51,910 nt of DNA from Mesobacillus selenatarsenatis SF-1 (GTDB lineage: Bacteria; Bacillota; Bacilli; Bacillales; Cytobacillaceae): NCBI RefSeq assembly GCF_000813125.1, contig NZ_BASE01000107.1:1-51910 (forward strand). The letters are read 5' to 3'. Position 1 is the first letter of the stretch; every line of letters begins with the position of its first letter. Of this stretch, positions 8,696 to 19,799 are shown piece after piece. Position numbers and translations under genes: made by a program. Under the pieces are notes generated by a model that saw nothing but the letters and a program-made list of their open reading frames with translations, did not search any database and was not told where the DNA came from.

Positions 8696-8983
8696 TTATT
8701 CTTCGTCTTGCTCTGCAAGGAATGTTTCTAGCATTTCTTCAATCATGTCCCATTCTGCGTCAGTTTCGATTGGCATTAGTTCGCCATCTTCGTTGTCTTC
8801 TGACGGGGTGAAAGCTGAAGCATGGATTTCGATTTCTTCATCTTCACTATCATCTGCACCCATCGGATAGTATAAAACATAAGATTTACCAAACTCTTCT
8901 GAGTCAAATGTGAAAAGTACTTCGCATAGTTGTTCGTTACCGCTTTCGTCTACTACTGTAATGTTGTTTTCGCCGTGATCCAT
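8696..8983 (-). CDS. yrzB: YrzB-like DUF1292 protein
   Basis: A very acidic 95-residue protein ([13 protein letters not shown] and a C-terminal run of D/E) of the DUF1292 family. No catalytic motif or membrane segment is visible. The ATG at 8983 is preferred because GAGGTG lies 6 bases upstream; a start at 8992 would overlap that site. It follows ruvX by 15 bases, and the conserved ireB-ruvX-yrzB order makes it a standard member of this operon. Its function is unknown. Confidence 0.9.
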   Translation of the reverse strand: MDHGENNITVVDESGNEQLCEVLFTFDSEEFGKSYVLYYPMGADDSEDEEIEIHASAFTPSEDNEDGELMPIETDAEWDMIEEMLETFLAEQDEE

Positions 8984-8998
8984 TAAAGTCACCTCAAT

Positions 8999-9415
8999 TT
9001 AGTTTTGACTATTCAAATAGCCTTGTAAAATCATCATTGCTGCCATCTTATCAATGACTTTCTTTCGTTTCTTTCGGCTTAAGTCAGCCTCAAGCAAAAC
9101 CCGCTCTGCAGCCACTGTCGTCAGACGCTCGTCCCAGAGGATAACAGGGACGCCGAACCTTTCCTCCAATTCACGGGCATAGAATTGGCTCGCTTCTCCG
9201 CGTGGTCCAATTGTGCCGTTCATGTTTTTAGGCAGCCCGACGACAACTTTGTCGACATCGTACTCTTTTATTATTTTACCTAATTCATCGAAACCAAACA
9301 CATTTTCTTCTTCGTTGATTTTCAATGTTTCAAGTCCCTGAGCAGTCCATCCCAGTTCATCGCTCAGCGCAATGCCGACTGTTTTCGAGCCGACATCCAG
9401 TCCCATCGTACGCAT
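8999..9415 (-). CDS. ruvX: RuvX/YqgF family nuclease (Holliday junction resolvase-like)
   Basis: A 138-residue RNase H-like protein. The catalytic-type Asp lies in [19 protein letters not shown], and WDERLTT and the late Asp region [13 protein letters not shown] match the YqgF family. Homologues have been linked both to Holliday-junction resolution and to 16S rRNA 5' maturation, so the substrate in this organism is not certain. The ATG overlaps the end of ireB (TAAATG), and GAGGGG lies just upstream, showing translational coupling. Confidence 0.93.
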   Translation of the reverse strand: MRTMGLDVGSKTVGIALSDELGWTAQGLETLKINEEENVFGFDELGKIIKEYDVDKVVVGLPKNMNGTIGPRGEASQFYARELEERFGVPVILWDERLTTVAAERVLLEADLSRKKRKKVIDKMAAMMILQGYLNSQN

Positions 9416-9685
9416 TTATTTCCCCTCTCGGTGGTTCCTTAAATAGGATTTAACCAGTTCCTCGATAATTTCATCCCGTTCCAGCTTTCGGATGATATTT
9501 CGGGCATCCAGATGGCGGGGAATATAGGCCGGGTCGCCGGAGAGCAAATATCCGACAATCTGGTTGATAGGGTTATATCCCTTATCCTGCAATGCTTCAT
9601 ACACCTGTAGCAGGACTTCATTGACATCATGCTCAAAAGGCTCTTCGGGAAAATTAAATCTCATCGTTTTGTCAAACGAGCTCAT
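9416..9685 (-). CDS. ireB: IreB family regulatory phosphoprotein (YrzL)
   Basis: An 89-residue protein of the UPF0297/DUF965 family with the conserved start [12 protein letters not shown]. In enterococci IreB is phosphorylated on N-terminal threonines by the Ser/Thr kinase IreK and tunes cephalosporin resistance; the Thr in FDKTMRF is the likely site here (inference). The ATG at 9685 follows GAGGTG by 6 bases; an upstream ATG has no ribosome site. It lies downstream of alaS and is coupled to ruvX. Confidence 0.92.
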   Translation of the reverse strand: MSSFDKTMRFNFPEEPFEHDVNEVLLQVYEALQDKGYNPINQIVGYLLSGDPAYIPRHLDARNIIRKLERDEIIEELVKSYLRNHREGK

Positions 9686-9763
9686 CGAATGCACCTCACT
9701 TTTAAAAAATGGCAGGCAAATTTTCTTTAAGATATCTTCATTCTACACTACTTTACTGTTATA

Positions 9764-12397
9764 TCAAATTGATTTAACCCATTCTTCGGCAAATTGTAGC
9801 GCTTTGTCGAGCTTTGATGGATCTTTTCCGCCAGCCTGTGCCATATCCGGACGGCCTCCGCCGCCTCCGCCGCATATTGTTGCAGCTTCCTTGATCAGTT
9901 TTCCAGCTTGATAGCCTTGCTTGATCAGGTCATCTGTCACTGCGGCAATCAAATTTACTTTGCTGCCGTCGGTCATGCCAAGCAGAATGACAGCTGAACC
10001 AAGCTTCTGCTTCAAGTCATCAGCCATATTTCTAAGGCCGTTCATATCAGCCGCTTCGACGCGAGCTGCAAGCAACTGGACACCATTGACTTCTTTGACC
10101 TTGGTAGTAAGGCTTCCTGCTTCAATATTACCCAATTTTGCTGAAAGAGATTCATTTTCACGCTGAAGCTGCTTCATTTCAACAAGCATGGAATCAATTC
10201 TGTTCGCTACTTCTTTTGGAGACGTCTTCAGTTTAGATGCTGCGTCCTTCAGAATACTAATCTGGTCATTTAGCACTGTGTAAGCTGCTTCGCCTGTTAC
10301 AGCTTCAATCCTTCTAGTTCCCGCCCCAATACCGCTCTCGGATACAATTTTGAACAATCCGATGACAGATGTGTTAGGAACGTGGCACCCGCCGCAAAGC
10401 TCAAGGCTGTAGTCGCCAACTTTTACGACACGGACAATATCGCCGTATTTTTCACCGAACAAAGCCATAGCGCCCATTGATTTTGCTTCAGCAATCGGCT
10501 TGAAGCTCGTCTCAACCTGGATGCTTCTCCAGATTTTTTTGTTGACGATTGCTTCTACTTGCTCAAGCTCTTCAGCAGTCACCTGACCAAAATGAGAGAA
10601 GTCGAACCGCAATCTATCAGGCTCGACTAGTGATCCTGCCTGGTTTACGTGACCGCCAAGCACATCCTTCAATGCCTGGTGGAGCAAGTGTGTTGCAGTA
10701 TGGTTCTTGATGATTCTCGCACGGTTATCCTGGTCAACTTTAGCTGTCACTTCAAGACCCTTCGTAACTGCTCCCTCTAATACCACTGCATGGTGAAGGT
10801 TTTGGCCGTTAGGAGCCTTCTTTACATCCTTGACTGATAGCTTCACGCCATTCGCTTCGATTGTTCCCTTATCAGCGATCTGGCCGCCGCTTTCTGCATA
10901 GAAAGGTGTTACATCAAGGATGAAATGGATGTCATCACCAGCTTTCGCTTCCTCGACAAGCTCGCCTTCCTTGACTAATGCAACAATCTTGCTGTTTGTT
11001 TCAAAATTGTCATAACCGACGAATTCGCTGCTTTCTTTAATGTCGCCAAGAATGCCGCCCTGAACCTGCATGGAACCTACGTCCTGTCTTGCAGAACGTG
11101 CTCTCTCACGCTGCAGCTCCATCTCTTTTTCAAAGCCTTCATGGTCGACCTTCAAACCTTCTTCTTCAGCATACTCTTCTGTTAATTCAACAGGGAAGCC
11201 GTATGTGTCATAAAGGCGGAAGACATCTTCACCCTGGACCATGCCGCTGCCTTTTTCTTTTTCCTTCTTGATCAACTCTGAAAGAATTGCAAGTCCTTCA
11301 TGAAGTGTTTCGTGGAAGCGGTCTTCTTCGTTCTTTATGACTTTTCGGATAAATTCTGTCTTTTCTTTTACCTCAGGGTAGAAGTCATGCATGATCTCTC
11401 CAACTACAGGCACAAGCTCATACATGAATGGACGGTTGATACTCAGCTTCTTTGCATAACGCACAGCGCGGCGCAATAATCTGCGAAGTACATAGCCGCG
11501 GCCTTCGTTTGAAGGAAGTGCACCATCGCCGACAGCAAATGCTACAGTACGAGTGTGGTCAGCAATTACTTTGAACGCCTCATCCTTCTCCTTGGAATGT
11601 CCGTATTTTTCACCAGATAGTTCTTCAGTCGCATTGATGATCGGCATGAACAGATCGGTTTCAAAGTTTGTAGGAACGTCCTGGACAACAGAAGCCATAC
11701 GCTCTAGTCCCATGCCTGTATCAATATTTTTCTTCGGCAGTGGAGTATATGTTCCATCAGGGTTGTGATTGAACTCGGAAAACACTAGGTTCCAAACTTC
11801 TAAATAACGGTCATTTTCTCCACCAGGGTATAATTCTGGATCTTCAGGGTCATTGCCGTATTCAGGTCCTCTATCATAGAAGATTTCCGTGTTCGGACCA
11901 CTAGGACCTTCACCGATATCCCAGAAGTTCCCTTCAAGGCGGATAATTCGCTCCTCAGGAACACCGACTTTTTCTCTCCAGATATTGAAAGCTTCATCGT
12001 CTTCAGGGTGAATTGTCACTGACAGTTTTTCTGGATCAAAGCCGATCCATTTTTCATCCGTTAGGAATTCCCATGCGAATTCGATTGCTTCAACCTTGAA
12101 ATAGTCGCCAATCGAGAAGTTCCCGAGCATTTCAAAAAACGTATGGTGGCGTGCTGTCTTGCCGACATTTTCGATATCGTTCGTACGAATTGATTTCTGT
12201 GCGTTTGTAATCCGTGGATTTCCCGGTACGACACGGCCGTCAAAATACTTTTTCAATGTTGCAACACCGCTGTTGATCCAAAGCAGGGAAGGATCATCAT
12301 GCGGAACAAGCGACGCACTCGGTTCGATTGCGTGGCCTTTTTCCTTAAAATAATCAAGATACATTCTTCTGATTTCAGCACCTGTCAGTTTTTTCAT
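9764..12397 (-). CDS. alaS: Alanyl-tRNA synthetase
   Basis: An 877-residue class II synthetase that charges tRNA-Ala. In order: catalytic domain ([21 protein letters not shown] near residue 75), tRNA-recognition domain, editing domain with the zinc-type motif [11 protein letters not shown] (about residue 567) and CGGCH (about 670), and a C-terminal C-Ala domain ending in a glycine-rich segment ([16 protein letters not shown]). Its length is normal. The ATG follows TAGGAGG. A T-box leader immediately upstream senses uncharged tRNA-Ala, so expression should rise when alanine is limiting. Confidence 0.98.
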   Translation of the reverse strand: MKKLTGAEIRRMYLDYFKEKGHAIEPSASLVPHDDPSLLWINSGVATLKKYFDGRVVPGNPRITNAQKSIRTNDIENVGKTARHHTFFEMLGNFSIGDYFKVEAIEFAWEFLTDEKWIGFDPEKLSVTIHPEDDEAFNIWREKVGVPEERIIRLEGNFWDIGEGPSGPNTEIFYDRGPEYGNDPEDPELYPGGENDRYLEVWNLVFSEFNHNPDGTYTPLPKKNIDTGMGLERMASVVQDVPTNFETDLFMPIINATEELSGEKYGHSKEKDEAFKVIADHTRTVAFAVGDGALPSNEGRGYVLRRLLRRAVRYAKKLSINRPFMYELVPVVGEIMHDFYPEVKEKTEFIRKVIKNEEDRFHETLHEGLAILSELIKKEKEKGSGMVQGEDVFRLYDTYGFPVELTEEYAEEEGLKVDHEGFEKEMELQRERARSARQDVGSMQVQGGILGDIKESSEFVGYDNFETNSKIVALVKEGELVEEAKAGDDIHFILDVTPFYAESGGQIADKGTIEANGVKLSVKDVKKAPNGQNLHHAVVLEGAVTKGLEVTAKVDQDNRARIIKNHTATHLLHQALKDVLGGHVNQAGSLVEPDRLRFDFSHFGQVTAEELEQVEAIVNKKIWRSIQVETSFKPIAEAKSMGAMALFGEKYGDIVRVVKVGDYSLELCGGCHVPNTSVIGLFKIVSESGIGAGTRRIEAVTGEAAYTVLNDQISILKDAASKLKTSPKEVANRIDSMLVEMKQLQRENESLSAKLGNIEAGSLTTKVKEVNGVQLLAARVEAADMNGLRNMADDLKQKLGSAVILLGMTDGSKVNLIAAVTDDLIKQGYQAGKLIKEAATICGGGGGGRPDMAQAGGKDPSKLDKALQFAEEWVKSI

Positions 12398-12451
12398 AAA
12401 ACTAACCTCCTAAACCCAAGTGAAATTTTAGCTTTCAGGGATTTTAGGCAA

Positions 12452-12680
12452 CAAAAAAAGCCCTCATCCCTGGACAGGGACGAGAGCTTGCTCGCGGTAC
12501 CACCCTGATTATGGACACAAATACGTGCGCCCATCTCTCAAAAACGCTTTAACGCAGCTGCTACGGCAGGTTTTGCCTGCACTCCGGAATAGCTTTCTGT
12601 TATCCTTCATCGGGAATTCTTGCAGCCTGGGAATCCCTCTCTGGACGATGGTCTATAACATACTCGTTCCTTCTACATTT
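12452..12680 (-). promoter_or_regulatory. T-box leader of alaS, specifier GCT (Ala)
   Basis: On the minus strand the T-box sequence AGGGTGGTACCGCGAG is at 12506-12491, followed by the terminator stem (CTCTCGTCCCTG with CAGGGATGAGGG) and a seven-T run at 12460-12452. Stem I starts GGAACG-AGTA (12670-12661), and the opposite side reads GAAA-GCT-A-TTCC, which places the specifier codon GCT at 12593-12591. This is the layout known from other T-boxes. Binding of uncharged tRNA-Ala would favour antitermination. Confidence 0.93.
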
Positions 12681-12748
12681 TTCGAATTATTAATCTATAG
12701 CCGAATTATATATAGCTCCTTGCACTTTGTCAAACGACTAGGCAAAAA

Positions 12749-13831
12749 TTATGATGGACGTTCTTTCTTTCTTTCAAGTATGATATGGTCTTTTGCGTGA
12801 ATCAATGCCGCCCTTAATACGACTAGGACAGGAACAGCAAGAATCAATCCAAGGATGCCGCCAACTTCTTCACCAGCCAACAGTGCAAACATGATCATCA
12901 GCGGATGCATGTGCAGGCTTTTGCCGACAATCAGCGGGGAAAGGATATTTCCCTCGAGGAACTGAAGCGAGAACACGATCACGAGTGATAAAAACACCAT
13001 CTTCACCGACATTGTCGCGGCAATAATCACAGCTGGAATAGCTCCAATGATCGGGCCGAAATAAGGGATCACATTCGTTATCCCGACAATTGCTCCAAGC
13101 AGCAGCGAATACTTTATGCCTGCCAGCCAAAAAAACAATGAGGATAGGACTCCAATTATGAGGCATATGAGCAGCTGTCCGCGGATATAGCTGCCCAGGG
13201 ATTTGTCGACTTCATGCAGGAACTTAGTGCCTGGCTGTCTCCACTGCCGTGGGGTGAGATACCACGCCGCTTTTTTCATGACATCGAAATCCTTCAGCAT
13301 GTAAAAAGCGATAAACGGGATTACTGCAATCGTCAAGATGGAATTAATGATATCCATCAGAAATGTCATTGTACCTGCGAGCACTCCATCAAGCCATTGT
13401 TCCATCCGGGTAATGCCATCCTCGATTCTTTCATGGATACCTGCTGGCCAAGTCGATGTCTGATCAACAATATTATTGACCATTTGTTTATACTGCTCGG
13501 CGAAATACGGAGCATTTTCCGCCAGGTCACCCAGCTGGTGAATCAAGGCCGGAATCCCTTTGTAAAAAGCAAACCCAGCCCCGCCAAAGAACAGTATATA
13601 GATGATCAGGATTGAAACGCCGCGATGAAGCCCTCTTTGGTGAAGAGCCTCCACAATAGGATGCAGCAAATATGTAATGAAAGCAGCCACGGAAAAAGGC
13701 ACAAGCAGCGAAAGCAAGACTTCCAAAAAAGGAACCCAGATGGACTGCAATTTGATGAATACGTACAGAACAATGAATAAAAGGAGAAGAAACCCAAGCC
13801 GGTAATACCATTTCATTTGGATATTCATCAT
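12749..13831 (-). CDS. yrrI: AI-2E family membrane protein (YrrI type)
   Basis: A 360-residue integral membrane protein with about seven or eight hydrophobic segments, including two N-terminal ones (about 10-30 and 35-60), and the conserved regions IPFIAFYMLKD and GIKYSLLLGAIVGITNVIPYFGP (split here by eye). It belongs to the AI-2E/PerM family, whose members include putative exporters and ion antiporters; the substrate cannot be told from sequence. The ATG at 13831 is preferred, with AGGAGGG 5 bases upstream. It lies just upstream of the alaS T-box, and the six-unit 20-bp repeat array is upstream of it. Confidence 0.85.
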   Translation of the reverse strand: MMNIQMKWYYRLGFLLLLFIVLYVFIKLQSIWVPFLEVLLSLLVPFSVAAFITYLLHPIVEALHQRGLHRGVSILIIYILFFGGAGFAFYKGIPALIHQLGDLAENAPYFAEQYKQMVNNIVDQTSTWPAGIHERIEDGITRMEQWLDGVLAGTMTFLMDIINSILTIAVIPFIAFYMLKDFDVMKKAAWYLTPRQWRQPGTKFLHEVDKSLGSYIRGQLLICLIIGVLSSLFFWLAGIKYSLLLGAIVGITNVIPYFGPIIGAIPAVIIAATMSVKMVFLSLVIVFSLQFLEGNILSPLIVGKSLHMHPLMIMFALLAGEEVGGILGLILAVPVLVVLRAALIHAKDHIILERKKERPS

Positions 13832-13920
13832 CTTCACCCTCCTTCTTGTTTATTCTTGAGAGAAAGGTGGTGGATTATGCATTTTTGGCCATGTTTGGGA
13901 TTATTCAAAAGGGCCTTTCC

Positions 13921-14040
13921 ATTTTTATAGCGAAATTCTAATTTTTATAGCGATTTACAAACTATTATAGCTAAGAATAATTTTTTATAGCGAAAACTTC
14001 ATTATTATAGCGAAAATAGATTTTTTATAGCGAAATGGTA
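13921..14040. repeat. Six tandem 20-bp repeats, core TTATAGCGA
   Basis: Six consecutive units begin at 13921, 13941, 13961, 13981, 14001 and 14021, exactly 20 bp apart. Each has the core TTATAGCGA (the third has TTATAGCTA), with AT-rich sequence between cores. The array occupies the gap between yrrI and yrzQ. Exact spacing of about two helical turns would put all cores on one face of the DNA, like an iteron or operator cluster. No function is known to me. Confidence 0.9.
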
Positions 14041-14260
14041 ATTTCAAGCGCTTTTTTCCAATTTTACATATAGGCTGTTTTCGTAGCGATTGTTGATAAA
14101 ATCCTAAGGCCGATTTTAACGTGATAAAAAACCGTTTTGGTAGTTCGGTATTAAGTGTGTCGGTTCTTTCCTCATAACAAGCTGTAATTTTTCTGAAGAA
14201 ACAAGGTCATTCAATCCTATTTTGTAGTCAATAGCAACAATGTTTGAGAAAAGAGCCTAC

Positions 14261-14295
14261 ATAAAAAAACCCCTGCGGAAATTACAGGGGTTTAT
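14261..14295 (-). terminator. Terminator after yrzQ
   Basis: A stem AAACCCCTG/CAGGGGTTT with a nine-base loop is followed on the minus strand by TTTTTTTAT. It lies 22 bases beyond the yrzQ stop. Confidence 0.88.
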
Positions 14296-14316
14296 CAATT
14301 AGACTGGCTCAGCTTA

Positions 14317-14451
14317 TTAGAATAAAGCTCTCGTCATTTTCTTGCCAAGCTTCCTCATTTTCCTTCCAGACATCATATTATTGTTGGAAGCATAATTGTA
14401 AGCTGCCATACCAGCACCTAATGCGATTACGGAGGTTAACATTTTATTCAT
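14317..14451 (-). CDS. yrzQ: YrzQ-like small DUF3918 protein
   Basis: A 44-residue protein starting MNKMLTSVIALGAG, with a short hydrophobic stretch (residues 4-20) and then a basic tail rich in K, R and M (SGRKMRKLGKKMTRALF). It matches the small YrzQ/DUF3918 family found at this position in B. subtilis. The ribosome site GAGGTG is 6 bases before the ATG, and two stop codons in a row follow. It probably associates with the membrane; its function is unknown. It is followed by a clear terminator. Confidence 0.82.
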   Translation of the reverse strand: MNKMLTSVIALGAGMAAYNYASNNNMMSGRKMRKLGKKMTRALF

Positions 14452-14474
14452 GTGTCTCACCTCTTCGATTTATT

Positions 14475-14666
14475 TTACATGCCGTATTGACGTTGATCTT
14501 CCTCAAATAAATCATCAAGTGAGCTCAATGTTCCATCTTCTTCGACTTGATGGGTATGGATCAAGCCATTGTTCAGAGACAGTTCGATGAAGCAATTCCA
14601 GCAGTAATATTGGTTGATGCCAATTTTACCTATATCCTTGCTTCTGCAATTGGGACAACTTAACAT
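14475..14666 (-). CDS. yrzR: YrzR-like zinc-ribbon protein
   Basis: A 63-residue protein. An N-terminal two-CxxC zinc ribbon (CPNC at residues 4-7, CWNC near 22-25) is followed by an acidic tail (VEEDGTLSSLDDLFEEDQR). The ATG has GAGGTG 5 bases upstream. It lies between yrrD and yrzQ as in B. subtilis. Zinc binding is inferred from the four cysteines; the role is unknown. Confidence 0.82.
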   Translation of the reverse strand: MLSCPNCRSKDIGKIGINQYYCWNCFIELSLNNGLIHTHQVEEDGTLSSLDDLFEEDQRQYGM

Positions 14667-14675
14667 AAGGACACC

Positions 14676-15152
14676 TCATCTCGATTTAACAGTGACGACG
14701 ATGGCATCCTTTCCGATTGCAGGCGGACCAGTGGTCTTTATGACACGCTTCCCATTCGCGATATCCGAAAAAAAGCCATCCGTTAATTCGTACCCTACAA
14801 TCGTGCCCAATTCTTCCATAAAATATACATCCTCTAACAGTCCCAGCTGTTCTCCTTCTTTCGTAAGAAGCGCTTTCCCAGCAAGGCTCTTATTATGTTC
14901 GAATGTATATTCCGGCTCTGTCTCCAATCGCTCCAAGGCTGACTTGTCTTTCACCATGACTCCATCTTCACCAAAGGATGAAACCTGATCCACTTTCACC
15001 TGAAACGTTTTTTTGATGAACGCACCCTTTTTTACAAGTAAGCCTACTACGCTTCCATTGCCAGAAATGCTCACATCACAAACTTCGCCCAGTTTTTGTC
15101 CACTCGCCAATTCATATACAGGCAGTCCCTTTAAAAGTGAAAATGTCCGCAA
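14676..15152 (-). CDS. yrrD: YrrD-like PRC-barrel protein
   Basis: A protein of about 158 residues with two PRC-barrel-like halves: GLPVYELASGQKLGEV near the start and KALLTKEGEQLGLLEDVYF (about residue 85 on). PRC barrels mediate protein or RNA contacts in photosynthetic reaction centres and RimM-type proteins. I place the start at the TTG at 15152 (RTFSLLKG), downstream of AAAGGCGGG. Open frame continues to 15293, but upstream ATG codons have no ribosome site and that region forms the recD2 terminator. The exact start is uncertain, and so is the function. Confidence 0.78.
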   Translation of the reverse strand: MRTFSLLKGLPVYELASGQKLGEVCDVSISGNGSVVGLLVKKGAFIKKTFQVKVDQVSSFGEDGVMVKDKSALERLETEPEYTFEHNKSLAGKALLTKEGEQLGLLEDVYFMEELGTIVGYELTDGFFSDIANGKRVIKTTGPPAIGKDAIVVTVKSR

Positions 15153-15228
15153 AAGTGTGTCCCGCCTTTCCCGAACAATCTTAGTTTCCACCCCTTCGCT
15201 AAAATCATGTGGTGTAAGGATTTCCATG

Positions 15229-15268
15229 GAAAATAAAAAAAGAATCCGCATTGACTGCAGATTCTTAT
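15229..15268 (-). terminator. Terminator after recD2
   Basis: A stem AAGAATC/GATTCTT with a 13-base loop, followed on the minus strand by seven T and a further T-rich run. It starts at the recD2 stop codon. Confidence 0.75.
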
Positions 15269-17730
15269 GCTTCCTGTTCCTCCATAAAATCATAAGGAGT
15301 CAGATTGTCCATTCCGATCATCGGATCAGCGTTTTTGATGATTTCAATATAATCCATTTTTTTATCTTTGCCGGTACTATTTTCATTTTGGAGTTTATTT
15401 TCCGACTGAGACCCGCTTTGATCCTTTGTATTCCTTTCATCTTGCAATTCAGGCAGTAATTGTACAAGCTTCTTAACCAGTGTTGTATTCCTTTCGGTAT
15501 CTTCACCGCGTTCTATCCCCATTTTAAGTGCTTCTTCTTCGCCAACGAGAATGAGAAATTGCTTACTCCTGGTGATTGCTGTATAAATTAGATTCCTGCG
15601 CAGCATTCTGAAATAGCTTTTTACCACTGGAAGGACGACAATTGGAAATTCACTACCCTGGGATTTATGCACGGAACAGCAATAAGCGTGGGTGATTTGC
15701 GAGAGGTCCGGCCTATTATAGGTAACTTCTATACCGTCGAAGGAAACGATCAGCTGATCCTGCTTTTCCGTGTTTTCCTTTGCGTAAAATATCGCAACAA
15801 CCTCACCCATGTCACCATTAAATACATTGGCTTCCGGCTGATTGACTAGCTGAAGGATCTTATCCCCGATACGATATTTCAGATCGCCAAACGCAAGCTC
15901 TTTCCTCGTTCCATCTGAATTCGGATTGAAGAGATCCTGCAGCAGTTCGTTCAGACGGTCAATACCGGCTGGACCACGGTACATCGGCGCCAGCACCTGG
16001 ATGTTCCTCGGGGAATACCCTTTTTTCTTAGCATTGGCGACAACCTTTTCGACTACCTGAGGAATCTGGCTTGTCGTACATTTTATAAAAGAACGGTCAG
16101 GCTGTTGGGCAGAAATATCGTCTGGCAGATAGCCTTTTTTGATTTGGTGGGCAAGTTCGATTATTGACGAACCTTCAGCCTGCCTGTAGATATCCGTCAG
16201 CCTCACAGTCGGGACCCTGCTAGAATCCAATAGATCCTTCAGTACCTGGCCAGGACCTACTGAAGGGAGCTGGTCTTCATCTCCCACTACGATCACCTGA
16301 ATATTGTCAGGCAGAGATTTGAATAATTGATGGGCGAGCCATATATCAACCATTGAGGTTTCATCGATAATCAATATCTTTCCCTCAAGCGGCTGGTCTT
16401 CATTATGATCAAAACCTTCTGCGCCATTCCAGCGCAACAGCCTATGGATTGTCACGGCAGGCAGACCGGTTGACTCAGTCATCCTCTTTGCCGCACGGCC
16501 AGTCGGCGCCGCAAGCAAGAATGGATAAGGTTCTTCTTTTTTGTAATCTTTCGGGTCCAGAGAACAGCCATGAAGCTCTGCATATAGCTCAACGATTCCT
16601 TTAATGACCGTCGTTTTACCTGTGCCGGGACCACCGGTCAAAATCATCATCGGTGACATAAGCGCTGTCTGGATCGCTTCCTTCTGGCTTGGCCCATATT
16701 GGACACCCAGGCGTTCCTCAAGATTTCCTAGAGCAAGGAGAAACTCCGATTCAGGAAATTGATTTTCGTATTCTGTCTGCTCAAGAATCCTTTTAATGTT
16801 CACAACCAGGCCTTTTTCCGAATAATAAAGGGATGGCAAATAGACTCTCTGTTCTTCGGCAACCAGCTTTCCTTCTTCACCTAGATTGATGATTTCGTTC
16901 GAGATATCAGTAAATTCAATTTCGACATTCTGATTGTCTTCAAGCAGCTTTTTCACCTCGACGAGGAGCTCTTCCGCTTCCATGAACACATGCCCGCCCT
17001 GGATGCTTGAGTTCTCAAGTGTATAGAGACAGGCAGCCTTGATCCGGTCAGGATGGTTACCTGTCAGCCCGAGCTGGCCGCCCAGTTCATCCGCCCTTCC
17101 GAATCCGATGCCTTGAATATCCTCCACAAGCTTGTAAGGATTGTTTTGAATAACATCAATCGCCTTTTCCTTGTATACTTGATAAATTTTCATCGACAGC
17201 TGAGGGCCAAAGCCAAATTCGTTCAATGCGACCATTACCTGTTCAAGGCCCTGATGTTCCATTAATGTGTCATAAAGTTCCTTTGCTTTTTCAGGCGCAA
17301 GCTTTGGAATCTGGTCAAGGACAGACGGTTTCTCGATAATCCTCGTGATGGCCTTTTCACCAAGTGTATCGACAATTTTCTCTGCTGTTTTCTTCCCGAT
17401 TCCTTTGAAAAGATCACCGGAAAGGTAACTGATGATCCCCTGCTTTGACTGTGGCAGATCTTTCCGGAAGTGAGTCGCATGGAATTGTGCGCCGAACTTA
17501 GGGTGCTCTTTGACCTCACCAAAGAAAATATAAGTCTCCTGCTCATGAATCCGGGGGAAATACCCTGTAATGACTGCTTCCTTATCTTCGTACTGCTCAT
17601 TTGTCTCCTCAACCCTGATCCTCAGGACTGTGTATAGATTCTGTTCATTATGAAAAATGGTAACAAGATGCTTCCCTTTCATGAACTTGCCTTGTTCTGA
17701 AAACAAATCAAGCGAGTCCTGTTTGTCCAA
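15265..17730 (-). CDS. recD2: RecD2 family 5'-3' DNA helicase (YrrC)
   Basis: An 821-residue SF1B helicase. An N-terminal OB-like region (about 1-90) is followed by helix-hairpin-helix repeats (about 95-230: FKGIGKKTAEKIVDTLG, DIQGIGFGRADELG). The motor domains begin with Walker A GGPGTGKTT near residue 367 and motif II DETSMVD near 464, and VHKSQGSEF near 715 is motif V/VI-like. RecD2 works without RecBC in replication-fork repair and mismatch-linked processing. The start is TTG after AAGGGGGAAG. The 60-residue tail (PELQDERNTKDQSG and on) is polar and poorly conserved. Confidence 0.95.
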   Translation of the reverse strand: MDKQDSLDLFSEQGKFMKGKHLVTIFHNEQNLYTVLRIRVEETNEQYEDKEAVITGYFPRIHEQETYIFFGEVKEHPKFGAQFHATHFRKDLPQSKQGIISYLSGDLFKGIGKKTAEKIVDTLGEKAITRIIEKPSVLDQIPKLAPEKAKELYDTLMEHQGLEQVMVALNEFGFGPQLSMKIYQVYKEKAIDVIQNNPYKLVEDIQGIGFGRADELGGQLGLTGNHPDRIKAACLYTLENSSIQGGHVFMEAEELLVEVKKLLEDNQNVEIEFTDISNEIINLGEEGKLVAEEQRVYLPSLYYSEKGLVVNIKRILEQTEYENQFPESEFLLALGNLEERLGVQYGPSQKEAIQTALMSPMMILTGGPGTGKTTVIKGIVELYAELHGCSLDPKDYKKEEPYPFLLAAPTGRAAKRMTESTGLPAVTIHRLLRWNGAEGFDHNEDQPLEGKILIIDETSMVDIWLAHQLFKSLPDNIQVIVVGDEDQLPSVGPGQVLKDLLDSSRVPTVRLTDIYRQAEGSSIIELAHQIKKGYLPDDISAQQPDRSFIKCTTSQIPQVVEKVVANAKKKGYSPRNIQVLAPMYRGPAGIDRLNELLQDLFNPNSDGTRKELAFGDLKYRIGDKILQLVNQPEANVFNGDMGEVVAIFYAKENTEKQDQLIVSFDGIEVTYNRPDLSQITHAYCCSVHKSQGSEFPIVVLPVVKSYFRMLRRNLIYTAITRSKQFLILVGEEEALKMGIERGEDTERNTTLVKKLVQLLPELQDERNTKDQSGSQSENKLQNENSTGKDKKMDYIEIIKNADPMIGMDNLTPYDFMEEQEA

Positions 17731-17811
17731 AGTACTTCCCCCTTTCCGTCAATTCAATTTGATTAAGACTGTTTTCGCATTGCGCAAAAAAGATTAAGAA
17801 AAGATCCTAAA

Positions 17812-18471
17812 TTAATGGATATCTTGTCCCTCAATCAATTTCTTGCCGTGGCCTGCAAGCAAGTGATCTGGCTGGATTTCCAATGCACGATTGAACATCT
17901 CGAGCGCCTTTTCGCCATTTTCCTTGTAGCCATAAGCTACACCAAGATTATAGAGGGCGTCCGTATGCTCTGGATCCAGCGATATTGCCAGTTCAAACGC
18001 ATTAATACCTTCGTCGATAAAACCTTCCCTTGCAAGGCAAAGTCCATATTGGAAATGGGCTTCGGCATCAATTTCGAGAAGTTCTGTACTGCGCTGTAAG
18101 TATGGCAACGCAAGCTTGCTGCTTCCCATCTGCGCGAGGCTCATTCCCAGCATAAAAAAGTTATCGCCAGTATCCAGCCCTTTTTTCAAAGCAAGTTCGA
18201 ACATGTTTTTTGCTTCCTCGAAATTTTGGCTATCATAATAAACGCCGCCTTTGCTGTAGTATGCTGCAGTTGCATTCTCATCAAGGCTGATCGCTTTATC
18301 GTAAAAGTTCATTGCTCTTTCGGTATCCCCCACTGCTGTGAGGACGTTTCCGAAATTTATGTATGCAACAGGATCTTTTGGCTGAGCATCAATCGCTTCC
18401 GCGAATGCCTTGGCAGCCTCTTCCCATTTGCCTTCTTTCATAAACTCAATACCTGTCTGGTTTTTATCCAT
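17812..18471 (-). CDS. yrrB: TPR-repeat protein (YrrB type)
   Basis: A 219-residue protein made of about six 34-residue tetratricopeptide repeats (for example AYINFGNVLTAVGDTERAMN, DALYNLGVAYGYKENGEKA). The ATG at 18471 is chosen because GGAG lies 8 bases upstream; longer readings to 18561 lack a ribosome site. The structure of the B. subtilis homologue showed an extended superhelix, so it is probably a scaffold for protein-protein contacts. It follows mnmA, from which a hairpin separates it, and it precedes recD2. No enzymatic motif is visible. Confidence 0.88.
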   Translation of the reverse strand: MDKNQTGIEFMKEGKWEEAAKAFAEAIDAQPKDPVAYINFGNVLTAVGDTERAMNFYDKAISLDENATAAYYSKGGVYYDSQNFEEAKNMFELALKKGLDTGDNFFMLGMSLAQMGSSKLALPYLQRSTELLEIDAEAHFQYGLCLAREGFIDEGINAFELAISLDPEHTDALYNLGVAYGYKENGEKALEMFNRALEIQPDHLLAGHGKKLIEGQDIH

Positions 18472-18596
18472 TTTTAACACTCCATTCTCCATGAAAGTAT
18501 ACCATATTACGGCAGGATTTAGACTCTTTTCGAGGTAACAACTGACCTGTAGATTTTTCAATTTTGCAGAAAAAATCCGAAAAAGAGCCTAAGCCA

Positions 18597-18635
18597 AAAC
18601 AATCCCCGGCGAAGCTGGCCCGCCGGGGATTTTAA
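18597..18635 (-). terminator. Terminator after mnmA
   Basis: An 11-bp GC-rich stem AATCCCCGGCG/CGCCGGGGATT with a nine-base loop lies six bases after the mnmA stop. The minus-strand tail GTTTTGG is short, so termination may be partial. Confidence 0.72.
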
Positions 18636-18640
18636 CAGGA

Positions 18641-19762
<1,122 letters not shown>

Positions 19763-19799
19763 TCACCTCTTTTCTCTTCCTATAAAACTTATTCTTCCC

